DNA of 64,000 nt from an uncultured Pseudomonadota bacterium (GTDB lineage: Bacteria > Pseudomonadota > Gammaproteobacteria > Burkholderiales > Burkholderiaceae). This document shows, in pieces, positions 9,061-17,851 of the stretch. Numbering within the stretch: the first letter of the stretch is position 1; every line of letters starts with the position of its first letter. Below the pieces are notes generated by a model that had not been told where the DNA came from, made no database searches, and worked only from the letters and a program-made list of their open reading frames with translations. The position numbers and the translations under genes are program-made. Location of the stretch: assembly GCA_946480245.1 (NCBI GenBank), contig CAMLIZ010000003.1:4136-68135 (forward strand). The letters run 5' to 3'.

Positions 9061-10643
9061 CAGATCACCTCCGCGGCCAGCAGCGCGAGCACCGCTTGAA
9101 TGGCCAGTTCGTTTTGCCGCCGCACCCACTGCTCGGCGGCCAAGTTATTGTTTCGGCGTTTGCGCCCATGTCCACCGCCAAGCACCGAGCGCGTCACGTA
9201 CTGGCCCACGATGTACGGATCGCCGGCCAGCGTGAGCCCACCGCTGCCGGTCCAGGTGTAGGCGCTGGCCGTGAACGACGATGAGGCGGAGCCCGCGAAG
9301 TTCAGGCCTCCCGTGCCAGTCGCGGAGAACTGCGCGCTGGCGCTGGCCGCGGCCGTGCCGCCGAATTGCAGGCCGCCGATTCCGATCGCGGACAACTCGA
9401 GCGCCGCAGTGGCCGACCCGGCGAAGACGATGCCGCCTGACCCCGTGGCGCTGAACAGCGCCGTGAACAGCGCGCTGGCGGCGCCGCCCAGCGCCAGACC
9501 CGCGCTGCCTGATGCGCTGAAGTCGGCGGTGCTGCTCGATGCGGCTGCGCCGGCCAGCACCAGGCCACCCGTGCCGGTCTGCACGAACCCAGCGTCGCTC
9601 GAGCTGGCTGCGCTGCCCGCAAAGGTCAGGCCCCCAGTGCCCGTGATGACGTAATTGGCCGCCAGGGCCGCAGCGCCAGAAAACGTGACGCCACCTGCAC
9701 CCGTGACGCTGTAGTCGGCTGTCGATGCATAGGTGGCAGCACCACCGAGTACGAGGCCGCCTGTTCCGGTCGCGGCGAAGGCCCATGACTGCGTTGTTGT
9801 CGCAGCGCCCGCCAGCACGATTCCGCCGGCGGCCGTGAGGCTGAAATTCGCGCTGGCCAGCGTCGTCGCCGCACCGCCGAATTGCAGGCCACCTGCACCC
9901 GTCACTGCGAAATTGGCGCTGCTGCTTGTCGTTGCTGCACCGGCCAGGGTTATGCCGCCTGATCCGGTCTGCGCGAAATTGGCGCCGCCACCGCCAGCAT
10001 CGTTGAGGGCGATCGTCCAGGTCGCGTAGTTGCCTTGCGCTCCTGCAAGTGTTCCGATCGGCCCGAGTGCACCAGTAGCGCCCGCGCTGGTCTGAACCTT
10101 GTAGCCGGCATAGGCGTTCGAGTAGTTCGCCGGCTGCCGCGACCCGATAAACGTCAGCCCGTTGTCGCTCCACGATGCCGCGGTAGAGCTATTCCAGTCG
10201 ATCGTGGACAGCACCAGCACGGTCTGATTTGCCGCGGTGGTGTTGATCGAGGTGCCGGCAGCCGTGACCGGCGATCCCGGCGGAGAGGCGCTGTTCGGGC
10301 TGTTGAGAGAGAAGGCGGCTTCTGGCGTCGTGTTGTCCACGCCAGAAAACGCCACCATCAGCCAACTGCTCGATGAGCCGGCCGTGACGCTGTAACTAGC
10401 AGGTTCGGATGCACCGGCGATCTGCCGCCACACCTTTACGGTCTGGGTATCACCGTTGGTGATATTGATCGAGGAGCCAATCTGCGTCCAAGCGGCACCG
10501 CCGGAGACCAGCAGTGTCTGGCTTGCACTGTCACAACTGCCGATGAGGTACTGCACATCACCGGCAGTGAGTCCGGTGATCTTTGGAATGCTGGGGCTCG
10601 AAGTGACGCCATCAACGCCACTAACTCCGCGCAGGGTGGCCAT
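9060..10643 (-). CDS. Tandem-repeat tail or virion protein (12 x about 22 residues)
   Basis: A 527-residue protein. Residues 1-220 form a Ser/Thr/Gly-rich domain of beta type (LLVSGGAAWTQIGSS, SSSSWLMVAFSGVDNTTP). Residues about 222-475 are 12 tandem units of the form NFxxTGxGGLxFAGxAxxSSxA. The C-terminus turns basic (GGGHGRKRRNNN) and ends with a helix (VRRQNELAIQAVLALLAAEVI region). Its stop overlaps the ATG of the giant polyvalent gene. Glycine-rich beta repeats of this regularity suggest a fibrous or stacked beta structure, as in adhesins or tail fibres; no family was recognised. Confidence 0.7.
   Translation of the reverse strand: MATLRGVSGVDGVTSSPSIPKITGLTAGDVQYLIGSCDSASQTLLVSGGAAWTQIGSSINITNGDTQTVKVWRQIAGASEPASYSVTAGSSSSWLMVAFSGVDNTTPEAAFSLNSPNSASPPGSPVTAAGTSINTTAANQTVLVLSTIDWNSSTAASWSDNGLTFIGSRQPANYSNAYAGYKVQTSAGATGALGPIGTLAGAQGNYATWTIALNDAGGGGANFAQTGSGGITLAGAATTSSSANFAVTGAGGLQFGGAATTLASANFSLTAAGGIVLAGAATTTQSWAFAATGTGGLVLGGAATYASTADYSVTGAGGVTFSGAAALAANYVITGTGGLTFAGSAASSSDAGFVQTGTGGLVLAGAAASSSTADFSASGSAGLALGGAASALFTALFSATGSGGIVFAGSATAALELSAIGIGGLQFGGTAAASASAQFSATGTGGLNFAGSASSSFTASAYTWTGSGGLTLAGDPYIVGQYVTRSVLGGGHGRKRRNNNLAAEQWVRRQNELAIQAVLALLAAEVI
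9217..9980 (-). repeat. Coding tandem repeat, 12 units of about 66 bp
   Basis: The units share the residues (N/D/A)F-x-x-TG-(T/S/A)-GG-(L/I)-x-(L/F)-(A/G)-G-(A/S)-A and are 20-24 residues long. DNA copies are similar but not identical, so the array is old or kept diverse. The fifth and ninth units are two residues short. Confidence 0.85.
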
Positions 10644-10651
10644 TCAGGCCT

Positions 10652-11275
10652 CTACCAGGCGGCCGCTGCGGTGGCGTCCTGGGCCGTGCTTGCAGCCATC
10701 ACGGCCGCGATCTTCTGCTCGGCGGACTGCGAATAGCCGAACCACAGCTGGCTGTAGGCGATGGCGATCTGAGCAAGCTGCGCGTTCGTATAGGTGCGCC
10801 ACACACCGTCTGCGCACTTGAGCTGAAGCGACGAGGCCTGCCCGAGCGCCTGCAGCTTGTCGCTCAGTGCCACCGCTTGTGAGATGTCAGCGCGGAACAC
10901 GTCACCGGCCCGCATGGGGTGATCCGTGCTGCCGTCGTTCCACGTCCAATCCTGGGCCTGCAGTTCGTCACGGCGCGCCGAGACCTGGCTGCACAGGTCC
11001 ACCTTCAGTTCATCCAGCGTGCGCAGGTCCACCCAGGACATCAGCGTGTTGTCCCATTGCGCTCGATAGCTTGGCGGAAAGTCCCGGGTTGCCCGCTGCG
11101 CGGTGGTGTACGTCTGCACCGCGCCATTGGCGTCGATCCAGTGTTCGATGGGGTTGGCCACCAGTTCGTAGGCAACCAACTGGCTGATCGGCGTATCGCC
11201 TGTGCGCATGCCGGTACCGACAATGTTGCGCGTCGTCGGGTCCACCAGAACGACTTGGTTGTAGCGCTGTTCCAT
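10652..11275 (-). CDS. DUF4376-like phage tail-region protein
   Basis: A 207-residue protein with a good ribosome binding site (GGAGGAAC) before ATG 11275. The N-terminus (NQVVLVDPTTRNIVGTG) looks like a short phage-specific domain; the C-terminal half has the DUF4376 layout: SARRDELQAQDWTWNDG, a core with RADISQAVALSDKLQ, an aromatic WRTYTNAQLAQIAIAY and a closing helix. Such proteins sit beside tail fibre genes in many phages and may assist or decorate fibres. A distant paralogue lies at 21240-21863. Confidence 0.6.
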   Translation of the reverse strand: MEQRYNQVVLVDPTTRNIVGTGMRTGDTPISQLVAYELVANPIEHWIDANGAVQTYTTAQRATRDFPPSYRAQWDNTLMSWVDLRTLDELKVDLCSQVSARRDELQAQDWTWNDGSTDHPMRAGDVFRADISQAVALSDKLQALGQASSLQLKCADGVWRTYTNAQLAQIAIAYSQLWFGYSQSAEQKIAAVMAASTAQDATAAAAW

Positions 11276-11287
11276 CGAAGGTTCCTC

Positions 11288-11686
11288 CTACTTGGCCGCG
11301 GCTATGTCGGCTTCCATCGCCGCGCGCACCGCATCGAAGCGTGGATCGGAGAGCGGCAGCGTCACGTTGCGCTTCCACGAGTCGGCCGCCGCCGCCTGCT
11401 TGTCGTCGTACTTCTTGATGGTGTCGAAGCGCCCGCCCAGCGCCGACAGGCTGATGCTGCCGTCGGTGGCCAGTTCGGCGCGCTTGCCTTGCTCCGGGCA
11501 GTCCCACCACATCCAGGCACCGGCAAACGACCACGTGCTGGTGAGCGTCACGCCCATGTGGGCCCGGCCGCCGTTGCCTCCGATGTCCGATGGCCAGCAG
11601 GCTGGTGCGCTTGGCGTTTGCGCCAGCGCCACCGACGGCAGTGCAAGCGCGACTGCGACCACACAAAGAAGCTGCACCTTAGACAT
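11288..11686 (-). CDS. Small exported protein
   Basis: A 132-residue protein from ATG 11686 (MSKVQLLCVVAVALALPSVALAQ), a textbook signal peptide with cleavage expected after ALA at about residue 22. The mature part has two cysteines and several tryptophans (WMWWDCPEQGKR) and ends in a helical segment. The start overlaps the upstream gene end by 8 bases. No family recognised. A periplasmic product among tail genes could be a lysogenic conversion or exclusion factor, or an accessory for infection. Confidence 0.6.
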   Translation of the reverse strand: MSKVQLLCVVAVALALPSVALAQTPSAPACWPSDIGGNGGRAHMGVTLTSTWSFAGAWMWWDCPEQGKRAELATDGSISLSALGGRFDTIKKYDDKQAAAADSWKRNVTLPLSDPRFDAVRAAMEADIAAAK

Positions 11687-11981
11687 AGCCGAGCTTCGCC
11701 AGTTGCTCATCGCTCAGGCCTGGGATACGCGCGGCAGGGATGTCGGCCTTGGCGGCCTGCACCACGTTGCCGGCGCGCACGGCGGGGATCTGCGCGAGGG
11801 TCGTGCCATCGTCGTTCGTGAGGTGAACCCACGGCTCGTCGACCACGGTTTCGCCCTCCTGCAACTCTCCGTTGTGAAGAGGCCGCCGCGTACCGTCTGC
11901 CGCCTGCGCGAAGCGGTGCAGCGTGAAGATGCCGACGCCGGCATCGGTGCGAACCCACATTCCGTTGGTGATCGGACGCAT
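11679..11981 (-). CDS. Hypothetical phage protein
   Basis: A 100-residue protein (MRPITNGMWVRTDAGVGIFT...) whose N-terminal part looks like a small beta barrel (LHRFAQAADGTRRPLHNGE) and whose end (ARIPGLSDEQLAKLGYV) is a short helical hairpin. It is preceded by AAGGAGAAAG and ends inside the next gene. The family is not recognised; the position among tail genes suggests a virion or tail-assembly role. Confidence 0.55.
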   Translation of the reverse strand: MRPITNGMWVRTDAGVGIFTLHRFAQAADGTRRPLHNGELQEGETVVDEPWVHLTNDDGTTLAQIPAVRAGNVVQAAKADIPAARIPGLSDEQLAKLGYV

Positions 11982-12007
11982 GTTGCTTTCTCCTTCGTTG
12001 GTGGCGC

Positions 12008-12403
12008 TCAGTCCGCCGTGATGACGGGGGTGATCTTGATGGTCCCGCCGCCCGCCGGGATGCTGAAAGGCGCACCGGTGAAGCGCTCCGCTCCAGCCAC
12101 TCGCCCGCCGGTGTTGCGGGTGTAGTAGTAGCCGTAGGCATCGCCCGCACCGGTCATCGTGAAGGTCTGCTGCGCATAGTCGGTGTGCGACGGCGCGCCT
12201 TCTGTGGTGGTCCAGTTGGCCGCGGTCAGCACGATCGCGGAGTAGCCGGTTGCGCCGTATTCGGTGTAGGTGGCTGCGGTGTCGGTCTCTGCGGGTGTGA
12301 TGTTGTTGCTGTACAGGCGCAGCACCAACGTCGACAAGGCCGTCTTGCCGGTGAAGCCGTCGAGCGCATCACCCTCGGCGTTGTTCTGGATCATGATGGT
12401 CAT
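12008..12403 (-). CDS. Hypothetical phage structural protein
   Basis: A 131-residue protein (MTIMIQNNAEGDALDGFTGKT) with an AAGGAG site before ATG 12403. It is Thr/Ala/Gly-rich and predicted beta (LVLRLYSNNITPAETDTAA, YGYYYTRNTGGRV, GGGTIKITPVITAD). Similar short beta proteins accompany tail fibres and receptor-binding modules. Function unknown. Confidence 0.55.
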   Translation of the reverse strand: MTIMIQNNAEGDALDGFTGKTALSTLVLRLYSNNITPAETDTAATYTEYGATGYSAIVLTAANWTTTEGAPSHTDYAQQTFTMTGAGDAYGYYYTRNTGGRVAGAERFTGAPFSIPAGGGTIKITPVITAD

Positions 12404-12421
12404 GGGGTGCTCCTTGGGGGA

Positions 12422-12796
12422 TCAGAGGTGGCGCACCTTCGCGCCGGTGATGACGCCGCCGGCGCCGTACTGGAACTCGATGTCGCAGCCCTTGCCACGC
12501 TTCTCACCTTCGACCGTGATCTGCGGTGTGACCGTCACCGATGGGGCGGCCACGTGAACCTGCGGAGGCTGCACGGTGACGTTGGGCGCTTCGACCTTGA
12601 TCGTCGGAGCCGCCACCCGAACGCCTTTGAGCGCATCGGCGACGGCCTTGGCCAGTGCTGGCAGCGCGGCCTCCTGGTGCTCCAGCAGTTCGGACAGCGT
12701 GCGCTGCAGTTCGGTGAACAGGTCCTTGAAGGCTGCCTGCTCGGCGCTGCGGTCTTGCAGTTGCTGAAGCAGCCCGGGTAGATCTTCGATCTTCAT
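12422..12796 (-). CDS. Hypothetical protein, coiled coil plus beta repeats
   Basis: A 124-residue protein; ATG 12796 overlaps the TGA of the 1153-residue protein gene. The first 60 residues are an amphipathic coiled coil (LLQQLQDRSAEQAAFKD...TLSELLEHQE). Then come short alternating-valine repeats (APTIKVEAPNVTVQPPQVHV, APSVTVTPQITVEG) and a GKGCDIEFQYGAGG region. The helical stalk plus repeats suggest a small fibre or assembly factor. No family recognised. Confidence 0.55.
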   Translation of the reverse strand: MKIEDLPGLLQQLQDRSAEQAAFKDLFTELQRTLSELLEHQEAALPALAKAVADALKGVRVAAPTIKVEAPNVTVQPPQVHVAAPSVTVTPQITVEGEKRGKGCDIEFQYGAGGVITGAKVRHL

Positions 12797-15700
12797 GATG
12801 CGAGGCACGCCTTGAGGGATTGGAGGATGCTGGCGCGCTTGCGCAGCTCGATTTCTTCGCGGCTCGGTGCGCGCGCGGGCGGTGCCGCTGGTTCTGGTGC
12901 AGGAGCTGGCGAGGGCTCGGCGGCCGGCGCCTGACGCTCGGCCTCGAGGCGCTTGCGGCGCTCGCGGGCAGGTTCAGGAGCAGGCGCCGGGGCGGGAACT
13001 TCCGGTACCGCCGCCGGCGCCTCGGGGGTCAGCACTTCTTGCCGCCGCCCTTGCCCTTCTTGCCCTTCATGGCCTTCTCCAGTGGTTGCGGCCGCGCTTT
13101 CCGGGGCGGCCGGTGCCGGTGTTTTCGTGTTCTGCTTCTCGGCCGCCAGGCGCTTGCGGCGCTCCATGGCGGTTTCCTTCGGCGCCGTGGCCGGTTCGGT
13201 CGCACGCTCGGCGTCCACCATCGCCCGGAACGCCGCCTTGTCGCTGCCGAAGAACTCGCGTGCGACGTCAACCTTGTCCTGCACGCCCTTGACGATGCCG
13301 TCGCCGCTGATCGTGTAGGTGGCTGGGTAGCCGTCGCGGTCCTTGTTGACGCGCTCGATCGTGAACGGGCCGATCTTGTCGCCCGGCTGGTGGTTCACCA
13401 GCTTGCGCACCAGCGCACGCTGTGTCTCGGCTTTACGCTCAGCCTGCTTCGCCTTGTGGGCGTCGGTGTCCACGCCCTGCAACATGCGCTCGGCGCCCTG
13501 CTCCTTCACCTTCGCCGCTTCCCAAAACTTCACGGCCTCGCCGGCGCGACGCACCGACGCGTCGATGCGCTGATTGCTGCGCTTGGTCTCCCTGGTAAAT
13601 CCGACCCCCATCGGGAAGGAGTTCCCCTTGTTCATCGGATCGGCGCCAGCGGCAGAGGTGCGCTCGGCCTTGCGGCGCAGGTCGTGCGCCTCTTGCAGCA
13701 ACTGGCGCACACGGTCCTTGTCCGCTGCGCTGAGGACCACGCCTCGGCCCTCGGCCTCGGAAATGCGCTGTTCAATGGCGCCGAGCTCTACCCCAGCGGC
13801 TTCAGCGGCAGAGGGTCGTTCAGCGGCAGCGGTTCGCTCGGGCGCTCCTGCTGACGCAGCGCTTCCCTCATCCGCTGTTTGCGCGACTGCTGGGGCTTCC
13901 TGGGTAGCTTCGATTGCCGGTGCACTGGGAGCGCTCTCCTGCATTGGTGCGGCCGCGAGCTTCGTCTTCTCGGGGTCGCGAACCCAGGCCTTGAAGTCAT
14001 CGAAGGGCATCGGCGTGATTGCCTGAAGCCCCTTCCAGCCCTTCTCGTAGTTCGACAGGTAGGCGTCGCGCGCCTCCTGCTCGCTGTCGAACCCCATCAT
14101 CACCTTGTGCTCGTCCAGCGAACCGTCCTTGTTCTGCTGGTCCACGATGTAGACGGGGCCCGTGTGGCCCTTCGGCGTGCCCGGCTTGACGAACACGTCC
14201 ACGTGGTCGCCGTCAGCGCCCACCGTGCCCTTCACGTAGCCGTAGTGGTGCTGCATCAGCGTCTCCCACTTCGGCGGCACGTTCTTCTTGTCGTAGCGTT
14301 TGCTGCCCGCCGGGTTCTCGATGCTCAGGTCCAGGCCGGGGAACGTCTCGTTGTCGTGGCCGAGCTGGTAGTTGCCAGCCTCGGCCTGCGCAGCGCTTGG
14401 ATTCGGCAGGTCGTTGTGAGGGCTCTCGGCGCTCTGGTGAGCGTTCTCGTCGATGACGCTCTCGGCTGGCTGAGCCGGCGAGGCCTGCGCCGGCGCCTGC
14501 GTCACCGCCGGTTCCGGCCCGCCCACCTCGGCGATGCTTGCATTCGCCGGTGTCGGCCGCACCACGTAGCCGCCATTCACCGACGCCACCACGAACCCGT
14601 CGCCGAGCTCGCGCTGCTTGCGCACCGCGGCCTGCCGATTGCGGAACGGGTGGCCGTTCGGGTGCTGCACGTCGCCGTCCAGCGGCTGCGGGTTCGCATC
14701 GTCGCTGGCCACCGTCACGGTCGCCGGCTCGCGCGGCGCGGCCGGCGCGGGCGTGAAGTCGCGCAGGCTTTGCGCATCCTTGGCCGCTTGCTCGTGCATG
14801 CGCTGCAGCGAGGCCTCGAGGTCCGCGGGCTGGGTTTGCGGCTCCGCCGGGATCTGCGCATCCGACGCGCCAGGCTCTGCCGGCATCACGGCGAGGGGCT
14901 CGGTCGGCGCCGGCAGTGCGGCTTGCACCGCGGCCGCGCTCTCGTCGAGGCCCTGCTGAACCTCTACGGCCTTGGCCTGCGCCTCGATGCCATCGTTTAC
15001 CGCGCGCGACAGCGGCCCCTGCGGATCACCCACCTTCTGGTCGCGGATCGCGTCGGCGTGGGTCTTGTGGCCTCCGGCCAGCACGTTCGAGCCGCCGCCC
15101 ATCGCCATGCCGGTCAGCGCGCCGAGCACCGCCTGCTGGGCCACACCCTCGCCGATCGGCTTGCCCAGCGCCATGTTCTGCGAGACCTGCTCGGCGATGT
15201 TCTGCGGCAGTTCCTCCAGCAGGCCTTCGGACACCGCGCCCTCGAGCACGCGGCGCAGGAAGCCCTTGGTGATTTCCGGGCTCGCCTTGCCGGCCAGCAG
15301 CGTGTCCACGTCGTGGATGCCCAGCGCCTTGGCAACGCGACCGCCCAGCAGCGCGAAACCCGTGTCGGCCGCGCCGCTCACTCCGGCCCAGCCGACCTGC
15401 TGTGCGGTCATGCGCCCGCCGGGCGTCTCCTGGCGGATCTGCTCGGCCGCCGAGCCTGCGCCGGTCACGCCCTCGCCGACGGCGCCGGCGATCATGTCTC
15501 GCGTCTCGCCGGCCATGCGCGCCGCGATCCGCGGTGCCGCGCGCTCGGCGCCCGCCATCAGCGCGCGGCCGGTGATGCCGCCCTCGATCATCATGGGCAG
15601 CGACTGCACCGCGCTGTGGAAAATCACGCTCGGGTGCTGTGCAGCCGCCTTCAGCGTGTCCACCACGCCATCGGCCTGCTGCACCGCTTGGTTCGCCTGC

Positions 15701-16254
15701 TGCTGCTCCGGGCTGTAGAGGGTGTCGAGGTAGGACTGCGCCTCCTTCGGGCGGAAGCCGAACGAGCCGTCCTTGTTCTCCAGCACGCGGCCCGCTTCTC
15801 CGCCGGTCACCATGTCGGCCAGGCCAACCACCGATTCCGGCACCGACACCGCGCCCTTGAGCGCGCTGACAGCCGTGTCGCCGACCACGCGACGCAACGT
15901 GCTGCTGGGCGGCGGCGCCGGAACCGCCTCGGGCACGCGCTGCAGGGCCTCGAACAGCGTCATGCCGCGTGCGCCGGTGGCATCGCCACCGTTGAGGGTC
16001 TGCAACGCGCCCAGCAGCGAGTGCGCGCCCGGGGCGGGCGCGGCCTGCTGACCGGCTGGTGCCTGTGGATCGCCGTCGAGCGTGCGCTGCACCCCCATCA
16101 GGATGCGGCGCTTGTTCGGGTCGCGCTCGGCTTCGATCGCGGCAGCGAGCTCGCGACGGTTCGCGTCGCTGCGCTCCAGCGCATCGCTGGCCGCCTGCTC
16201 CTCGGGCGACAGCATCGCGGCGCGCCGCAGGTTGCCTTGGTCAACGTAGTCCAT
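12793..16254 (-). CDS. Large polyvalent protein with inorganic-pyrophosphatase-like (InPase) domain
   Basis: An 1153-residue protein. The N-terminal 380 residues include a glycine-rich, amphipathic region (GRALMAGAERAAPRIAARM, EELPQNIAEQVSQNMALG) as in phage ejection proteins. Residues about 620-770 match the InPase-like module of polyvalent proteins: SIENPAGSKRYDKKNV, HYGYVKGTVGADGDHVDVFV, PVYIVDQQN and ITPMPFDDFKAWV. The C-terminal third is charged and Ala/Pro-rich with two RRKRLxAE repeats. Proteins with this domain are thought to enter the host with the DNA; whether it hydrolyses pyrophosphate or another substrate is unknown. Confidence 0.8.
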   Translation of the reverse strand: MDYVDQGNLRRAAMLSPEEQAASDALERSDANRRELAAAIEAERDPNKRRILMGVQRTLDGDPQAPAGQQAAPAPGAHSLLGALQTLNGGDATGARGMTLFEALQRVPEAVPAPPPSSTLRRVVGDTAVSALKGAVSVPESVVGLADMVTGGEAGRVLENKDGSFGFRPKEAQSYLDTLYSPEQQQANQAVQQADGVVDTLKAAAQHPSVIFHSAVQSLPMMIEGGITGRALMAGAERAAPRIAARMAGETRDMIAGAVGEGVTGAGSAAEQIRQETPGGRMTAQQVGWAGVSGAADTGFALLGGRVAKALGIHDVDTLLAGKASPEITKGFLRRVLEGAVSEGLLEELPQNIAEQVSQNMALGKPIGEGVAQQAVLGALTGMAMGGGSNVLAGGHKTHADAIRDQKVGDPQGPLSRAVNDGIEAQAKAVEVQQGLDESAAAVQAALPAPTEPLAVMPAEPGASDAQIPAEPQTQPADLEASLQRMHEQAAKDAQSLRDFTPAPAAPREPATVTVASDDANPQPLDGDVQHPNGHPFRNRQAAVRKQRELGDGFVVASVNGGYVVRPTPANASIAEVGGPEPAVTQAPAQASPAQPAESVIDENAHQSAESPHNDLPNPSAAQAEAGNYQLGHDNETFPGLDLSIENPAGSKRYDKKNVPPKWETLMQHHYGYVKGTVGADGDHVDVFVKPGTPKGHTGPVYIVDQQNKDGSLDEHKVMMGFDSEQEARDAYLSNYEKGWKGLQAITPMPFDDFKAWVRDPEKTKLAAAPMQESAPSAPAIEATQEAPAVAQTADEGSAASAGAPERTAAAERPSAAEAAGVELGAIEQRISEAEGRGVVLSAADKDRVRQLLQEAHDLRRKAERTSAAGADPMNKGNSFPMGVGFTRETKRSNQRIDASVRRAGEAVKFWEAAKVKEQGAERMLQGVDTDAHKAKQAERKAETQRALVRKLVNHQPGDKIGPFTIERVNKDRDGYPATYTISGDGIVKGVQDKVDVAREFFGSDKAAFRAMVDAERATEPATAPKETAMERRKRLAAEKQNTKTPAPAAPESAAATTGEGHEGQEGQGRRQEVLTPEAPAAVPEVPAPAPAPEPARERRKRLEAERQAPAAEPSPAPAPEPAAPPARAPSREEIELRKRASILQSLKACLAS

Positions 16255-16258
16255 CGCG

Positions 16259-17851
16259 CTACCGCCGAACTGCTTGTTGCTGTTTGGCCAGTGATTGGGA
16301 GAGCTGTTGCACCAGCGCGTCCGCCCGGCGCTTCGCTTCGAGCGCCTGCATGGACTTGCCTGCCTGCATCAGCTCCTTCGCCTGCTCCCGCAGGGCTATC
16401 ACCTGGGGGTCCGCGGCGGCATGCACTGCAGCCGCCTCCTGAACCTGCGCCTCCAGGTGCTGCTGCGCCCACAACTGCTTGCCTTCCGGCGTGAGGTAGC
16501 CCGGGGCTTGAGCGGCAAGGTCGGCCACACTCGGAAGCGCAGGTGGCGCTGCAGGTGCTGCGGCCGGTGGCGCGGCCATGGCGGGGCGCGGAGCCGCCCC
16601 CATGCCGGGTGCGGCCTGCGCCGGAGCACGCTGCGCGGCCTGGGCCTTGGCCAGCACGATGCGCACGGCATCGGAATAGCTCAACGGCTTGTCCTTACCG
16701 GCCGCTGCCTGCTCCTTCTCGGCCAGCTGGCGAAGCAGCACCACCGCATTGGCGGCCTGCTCCTGGGCCTCGGTGGGACTGTACTGGCCGCTGGTCTTCG
16801 CCTCGTTGAACGCGCGCTGCCATGCGAGCCGCAACTCGGGCACCTGCTGGGTCTTGCCCAGGTCGTCCGTCACGCCGGTGATGGAGGTATCGATCTTGGC
16901 CGCGCTGTCCCACTGCTTGGCGTCGAAGTGGTCGTCCCGGGCGCCTGCGCGACCCGCACCCACCATCTGCGCGCGCAGCGTCGCCGCCTCCAGCCGCGCG
17001 AGCGTGGCGTCGGAGGCGTTCTTCTCCACCACCTGGTTGTGGCGGGTCTGCTCGTCCAGTTGCGCCTGCTGGTGCTGCTCCGCCGCCTCCTGGTGCAAGT
17101 GAGCCAGCTTCGCGCTTGCCGGCACGCGGTCGTTGAGCATCATCTTGGCCTGCTCCAGGCCCTTGGCGTCGTTGCTGAAGTCGCCAGGGATGGCCTGCTT
17201 GCTACCGTCGGGCATCACGCGCACGTAGGCCACACGCTTGCCGTCGGGCGATAGCACGGTCTCGAACTTGGACGGGCCTGAACCCGAGTCGCTCATCAGC
17301 TGCGCCAGCTCCTCGTGGCTGCCGGCCTTCTCCAGACTCTGCGAGAACAGGGTGTCGAGGTGCTTGCGCTCCGCGTCATCGAGCTGCAGTTCCTGCACGC
17401 GGTCGCTGTTCGCCTGCGAGCGCAGTTGCGCCGCCTTCATCGGATCGAGACCCTGCACCGCCATCGCCTGGCGCAGCGCCACGGCGCGCGGCGTGTTGGC
17501 TTGCTGCGCCGCGACCGACGCGCCGGATTGGTCGGCGCCGAAGTTCTGCCCGCCTACGCTGTAGGTGTCGGGCAACGGACGCTCGCGAATCGTCTCTCCG
17601 GTGCCGGGGTCCACCGTGTCCGGGTTGGGGGGCGCTGCCACGGTCTGCACGTCTTGCGGCGCTGCCGCGTCGCTCAGCGCTTTGCGCGTGGCGTCCTCGC
17701 GCTCCCACTCGGCCTCCATCCGTGCGCGCCGCTTCTTGTCGAAATCGGCCTGGTCCTGGCGGTCCTGCTCGTCGCGGTACATGGCCTTGCCGCGGCCGTA
17801 GCCGGCCATGCCCTGCCCGATGACGTTGAGGATGCTGCCGAAGTTGCTCAT
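16259..17851 (-). CDS. Putative internal virion/ejection protein
   Basis: A 530-residue, largely helical and Gln/Ala-rich protein. The N-terminus (NVIGQGMAGYGRGKAMYRDE) resembles the start of ejection proteins; long charged helices follow (residues 30-60, 150-330), then an Ala/Pro linker near 405-435 and a C-terminal helical domain (LREQAKELMQAGKSMQALEA). ATG 17851 overlaps the stop of the upstream gene (ATGA). Context between an S74-domain protein and a polyvalent protein supports an injected structural role. No named family recognised. Confidence 0.55.
   Translation of the reverse strand: MSNFGSILNVIGQGMAGYGRGKAMYRDEQDRQDQADFDKKRRARMEAEWEREDATRKALSDAAAPQDVQTVAAPPNPDTVDPGTGETIRERPLPDTYSVGGQNFGADQSGASVAAQQANTPRAVALRQAMAVQGLDPMKAAQLRSQANSDRVQELQLDDAERKHLDTLFSQSLEKAGSHEELAQLMSDSGSGPSKFETVLSPDGKRVAYVRVMPDGSKQAIPGDFSNDAKGLEQAKMMLNDRVPASAKLAHLHQEAAEQHQQAQLDEQTRHNQVVEKNASDATLARLEAATLRAQMVGAGRAGARDDHFDAKQWDSAAKIDTSITGVTDDLGKTQQVPELRLAWQRAFNEAKTSGQYSPTEAQEQAANAVVLLRQLAEKEQAAAGKDKPLSYSDAVRIVLAKAQAAQRAPAQAAPGMGAAPRPAMAAPPAAAPAAPPALPSVADLAAQAPGYLTPEGKQLWAQQHLEAQVQEAAAVHAAADPQVIALREQAKELMQAGKSMQALEAKRRADALVQQLSQSLAKQQQAVRR

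Noticed and set aside
13029..13080. Lysine-rich alternative frame (MKGKKGKGGGKKC) in the InPase gene
   Set aside because: It could be a small product or frameshift end, but the main frame continues with a second RRKRLxAE repeat after it, so the main frame is intact and this is probably chance from GGC/AAG repeats.
13879..16494. 871-aa plus-strand open frame
   Set aside because: Mirror of the InPase polyvalent gene; composition typical of shadow frames, no motif, no ribosome site.
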